21,006 nucleotides of DNA, taken from positions 337,005 through 358,010 of the forward strand of contig JAHNZQ020003150.1 in NCBI GenBank assembly GCA_019155205.2, in the 5' to 3' direction. The DNA comes from Gracilaria vermiculophylla (taxonomy: Eukaryota > Rhodophyta > Florideophyceae > Gracilariales > Gracilariaceae). The position numbers were made by a program, and so were the translations under genes. Shown piece by piece: positions 19,198-21,006 of this stretch. Every line of letters starts with the position of its first letter. Within the stretch, counting starts at the first letter, position 1. The notes below the pieces were generated by a model. That model had not been told where the DNA came from. It searched no databases and saw only the letters and a program-made list of their open reading frames with translations.

Positions 19198-20166
19198 ATG
19201 AGTGTGATAAGCAAGCGACATATGCTTCTCCTTCAGTGTGTGATTGCATGTGAAAGCAGGCATATGCCAAAAAGTAGTACGCGAAAAAGGCAGCGCAACA
19301 TCCGAAGAGTGTTGATGGATTCAGTTTTGAGAAATTTAGTCTTACGGCTTAATGGGGTTTGTGCCGGGCATGTTTTCTTGTATTTGCCAATTAGTGATGA
19401 GAGAAATGCTCTCCAGCAGTTGGCTACCAATTTCTTTGGAAGCGCCGAGGAGGAATCCTTCCGCCGAAAATATATCGATGCAAGGCTTTCCATCGTAAAG
19501 GAAGACAAAGTATTTTATGGTGACAGCCACACATGGGAGTCGGTCAACTAAGACTTGGATTCACTGCATGGAGAAGGCCTGGCAGCATCCGGGGATGTCC
19601 TGAAAGTAATACCCGAGGAAACCCATGAGACATACAGGTCACAGGACTTATTGGCAATATAAAGCGAATATCGGGAGCCAATCCAAGAAGTAATTTGCCA
19701 TGTGAAAGAAAAAGAAAATATTAAGCTTTTCAAAAAACTAGAAAATTTTGGACTAATTTTAATCGAATGGGAATCAGCAGAAATACTGACTGGGGTCTTT
19801 GGAGTCCCCAAGAAAGAGGAAGGCGTTCTGCACCCAATCGTTTACACTAAAAGTGAAAGGAATGCTTTTCTTACCGCGCTGGATGCTTATTTATCAATCT
19901 CTGGGCACATTGCAAAACTATTTCTGCTGTCAGGAAATAAAAAATATATATATATTTGGAAATCCAATTTGGATAACCAGTATCATCAGATGAAAGTGCC
20001 TGAGGAGTCCTGTAAAGTTTTTGGACTGTCGAGTATTAGCTTACATTGCTTGCAGAAATACCCTGTTATATGCTCAATGACAATGGGATGGTCCCACTCA
20101 GTTTTCCCTGTGCAGAGCAAGCACAAAAATCTGCTTGAGCAGGCTGAATTGAAAAAACAGAATTGA
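19198..20166 (+). pseudogene. Reverse transcriptase remnant of an unassigned retroelement
   Basis: One frame, interrupted only by a TAA near 19549 and a TAA near 19660. The N-terminal part includes HVFLYLPISDERNALQQLA. RT motifs follow: GVFGVPKKEEGVLHPIV (fingers, about 19792-19842); NLDNQYHQMKVPEES, with the expected first catalytic Asp at 19972-19974; and MGWSHSVFPVQS (about 20085-20120), matching the MGW/F-S-x-x-x-x-Q block of some protist and DIRS-like RTs. TGA at about 20164 ends the open part. The motif set is unlike the copia and gypsy RTs elsewhere in the window. I am moderately sure it is an RT and unsure of its class. Confidence 0.55.
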
Positions 20167-20522
20167 GTAACAGACGTAATGGATATTTGGAATTTTCAAT
20201 TCGAGGCGTATTTCTATGATTAATTTTCTTTTGGGAGCAAACCATGTAAAAAGAATAAAGAACCTAGAAGCGATTTATGAGGGTCCAGGAAAAGTATCTT
20301 GCCTTCAAAGCCGTAAAACATTGCATGTACAGAGAAAAAAAACTTTACAGAGGTTCCTTGCATTGTAGAACCCCTTGCTGGATGAGTTTTGTTCGACGCA
20401 GTAAAGTTGCGAAAATTAATCCGGACTACAAAAACAATTATGCAGAGGCAAGAAAATATTTCGGCTTTATAGAAAAAATTGGAAACGATTTGTGTACACG
20501 TTGGTGTGTGCTATTGCACTAA
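20167..20522 (+). pseudogene. C-terminal continuation of the RT remnant
   Basis: In the same frame after the TGA, the reading is FQFEAYFYD followed by TAA (20221-20223) and FSFGSKP. This sits where the YxDD catalytic box is expected, with the second Asp position now a stop. A shift to another frame gives an open stretch at 20277-20522 with VQEKYLAFKAVKHCMYREKK and NNYAEARKYFGFIEKIGND. The order is as expected for an RT palm-to-thumb region. The assignment is inference from order. Confidence 0.35.
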
Positions 20523-21006
20523 AATTGATTAAGCGTTTCTGATTCACGTATTCACGTAAACATGACAAGGACATGAAACCCTTATAATTTGTCATCGCTT
20601 TTGTCCTGTTAATGATTTGCATGGCAACGTGTTTTAGCGGTTAATGTTGTTCAAAACTTTAATGGCAGTAAGAAGAATGTCTACAGTTCTATCCATATTG
20701 TATATTCGACGGCTTTTTTTCGAAAAGAATACATGTTATGCAAATCAAGTCATGGTTCAAAAGAAATTAGATGTCATGAGGCCGTGTCCTACATATAAGA
20801 TATCGTTTACTAAAATAAGAATTATTAAAAAACCCTTTTTGATTTGACGGATGGGAGGACTTTCTTATAACTTTGTAAGTGTAACACAGGAGAGTTGGAA
20901 GAAGTCTGGCCAGGCCCACGGTCTTCTCTAAGGTGGGTCTGGCTTTGTTTTATAGTGATTCTTAAAACTAGACGTTAAGCGTCTTACATTCTACTTTATC
21001 TACTTG
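20523..21006. other. AT-rich right end, no gene recognised
   Basis: An open stretch at 20644-20847 shows no recognisable motif. The only structure is a GC-rich hairpin at 20908-20944. Confidence 0.5.
20908..20944. repeat. GC-rich hairpin
   Basis: GGCCAGGCCCAC and GTGGGTCTGGCT pair over 12 positions with two G-T pairs around a 13-base loop. It stands out in an AT-rich region. A CTAG follows at 20968-20971, about 24 bases on. It might be an element end or an RNA structure; nothing decides between these. Confidence 0.45.

Noticed and set aside
1..20522. Tyrosine recombinase at the left and RT at the right as parts of one DIRS element
   Set aside because: Both are on the plus strand with the recombinase upstream, the reverse of DIRS order, and no DIRS RNase H or terminal repeats were seen.
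1..21006. CRISPR arrays, bacterial operons, rRNA or tRNA genes
   Set aside because: No regularly spaced short repeats, no ribosome-binding-site pattern, and no cloverleaf was recognised. The initiator tRNA-Met-like string at 17831-17844 is only the primer site.

Overview
The window reads as a graveyard of eukaryotic mobile elements; I see no intact host gene. The best guess for the organism is an oomycete (Phytophthora or downy-mildew type). The basis is the Ty3/gypsy gag-pol on the minus strand (5.9-11.3 kb): its gag, its YWLDD reverse transcriptase, its integrase with SDGPTHFKNE, and its chromodomain read like the chromodomain gypsy family common in oomycetes. This is recalled family resemblance, not a search result.

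Layout. At 1-944 (+) lies the 5'-truncated, frameshifted remnant of a tyrosine recombinase (Crypton/DIRS type), followed by about 1 kb of AT-rich non-coding sequence. At 1972-13340 (+) lies an old Ty1/copia element. It is bounded by two 184-bp direct LTRs and carries a decayed 5' coding half (about 3.5-5.7 kb) and a recognisable RT-RNase H half (11.6-13.2 kb). The two halves are separated by a complete but dead gypsy element on the minus strand, 5682-11585, with 214-bp LTRs. The gypsy element is itself split between gag and protease by a solo LTR at 9678-10228. A second copy of that solo LTR sits at 2159-2721, three bases after the copia 5' LTR. The structure is therefore three layers deep. 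LTR divergence counted by eye (about 24% for the outer copia pair, about 17% for the gypsy pair) agrees with the nesting order.

At 13447-18128 (-) is a younger, almost complete copia element of 4.68 kb. It has 281-bp LTRs about 93% identical, a primer binding site matching the anticodon arm of initiator tRNA-Met (the half-tRNA priming known from Drosophila copia), a polypurine tract, and one gag-pol frame broken by a few stops and frameshifts. Its LTR carries a TATA box and a cluster of heat-shock-element-like GAA/TTC repeats. Directly against its right end, 18131-20522 (+), is a badly decayed coding region with a coiled-coil-like N-terminal part and reverse-transcriptase motifs of a type I cannot assign to a standard family.

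The genes do not work together as a pathway; what links them is insertion of one element into another. The most worthwhile leads are the heat-shock-like LTR promoter, the unassigned RT element at the right, and the dated nest of insertions. Nothing I saw justifies claiming a new defence or regulatory system.
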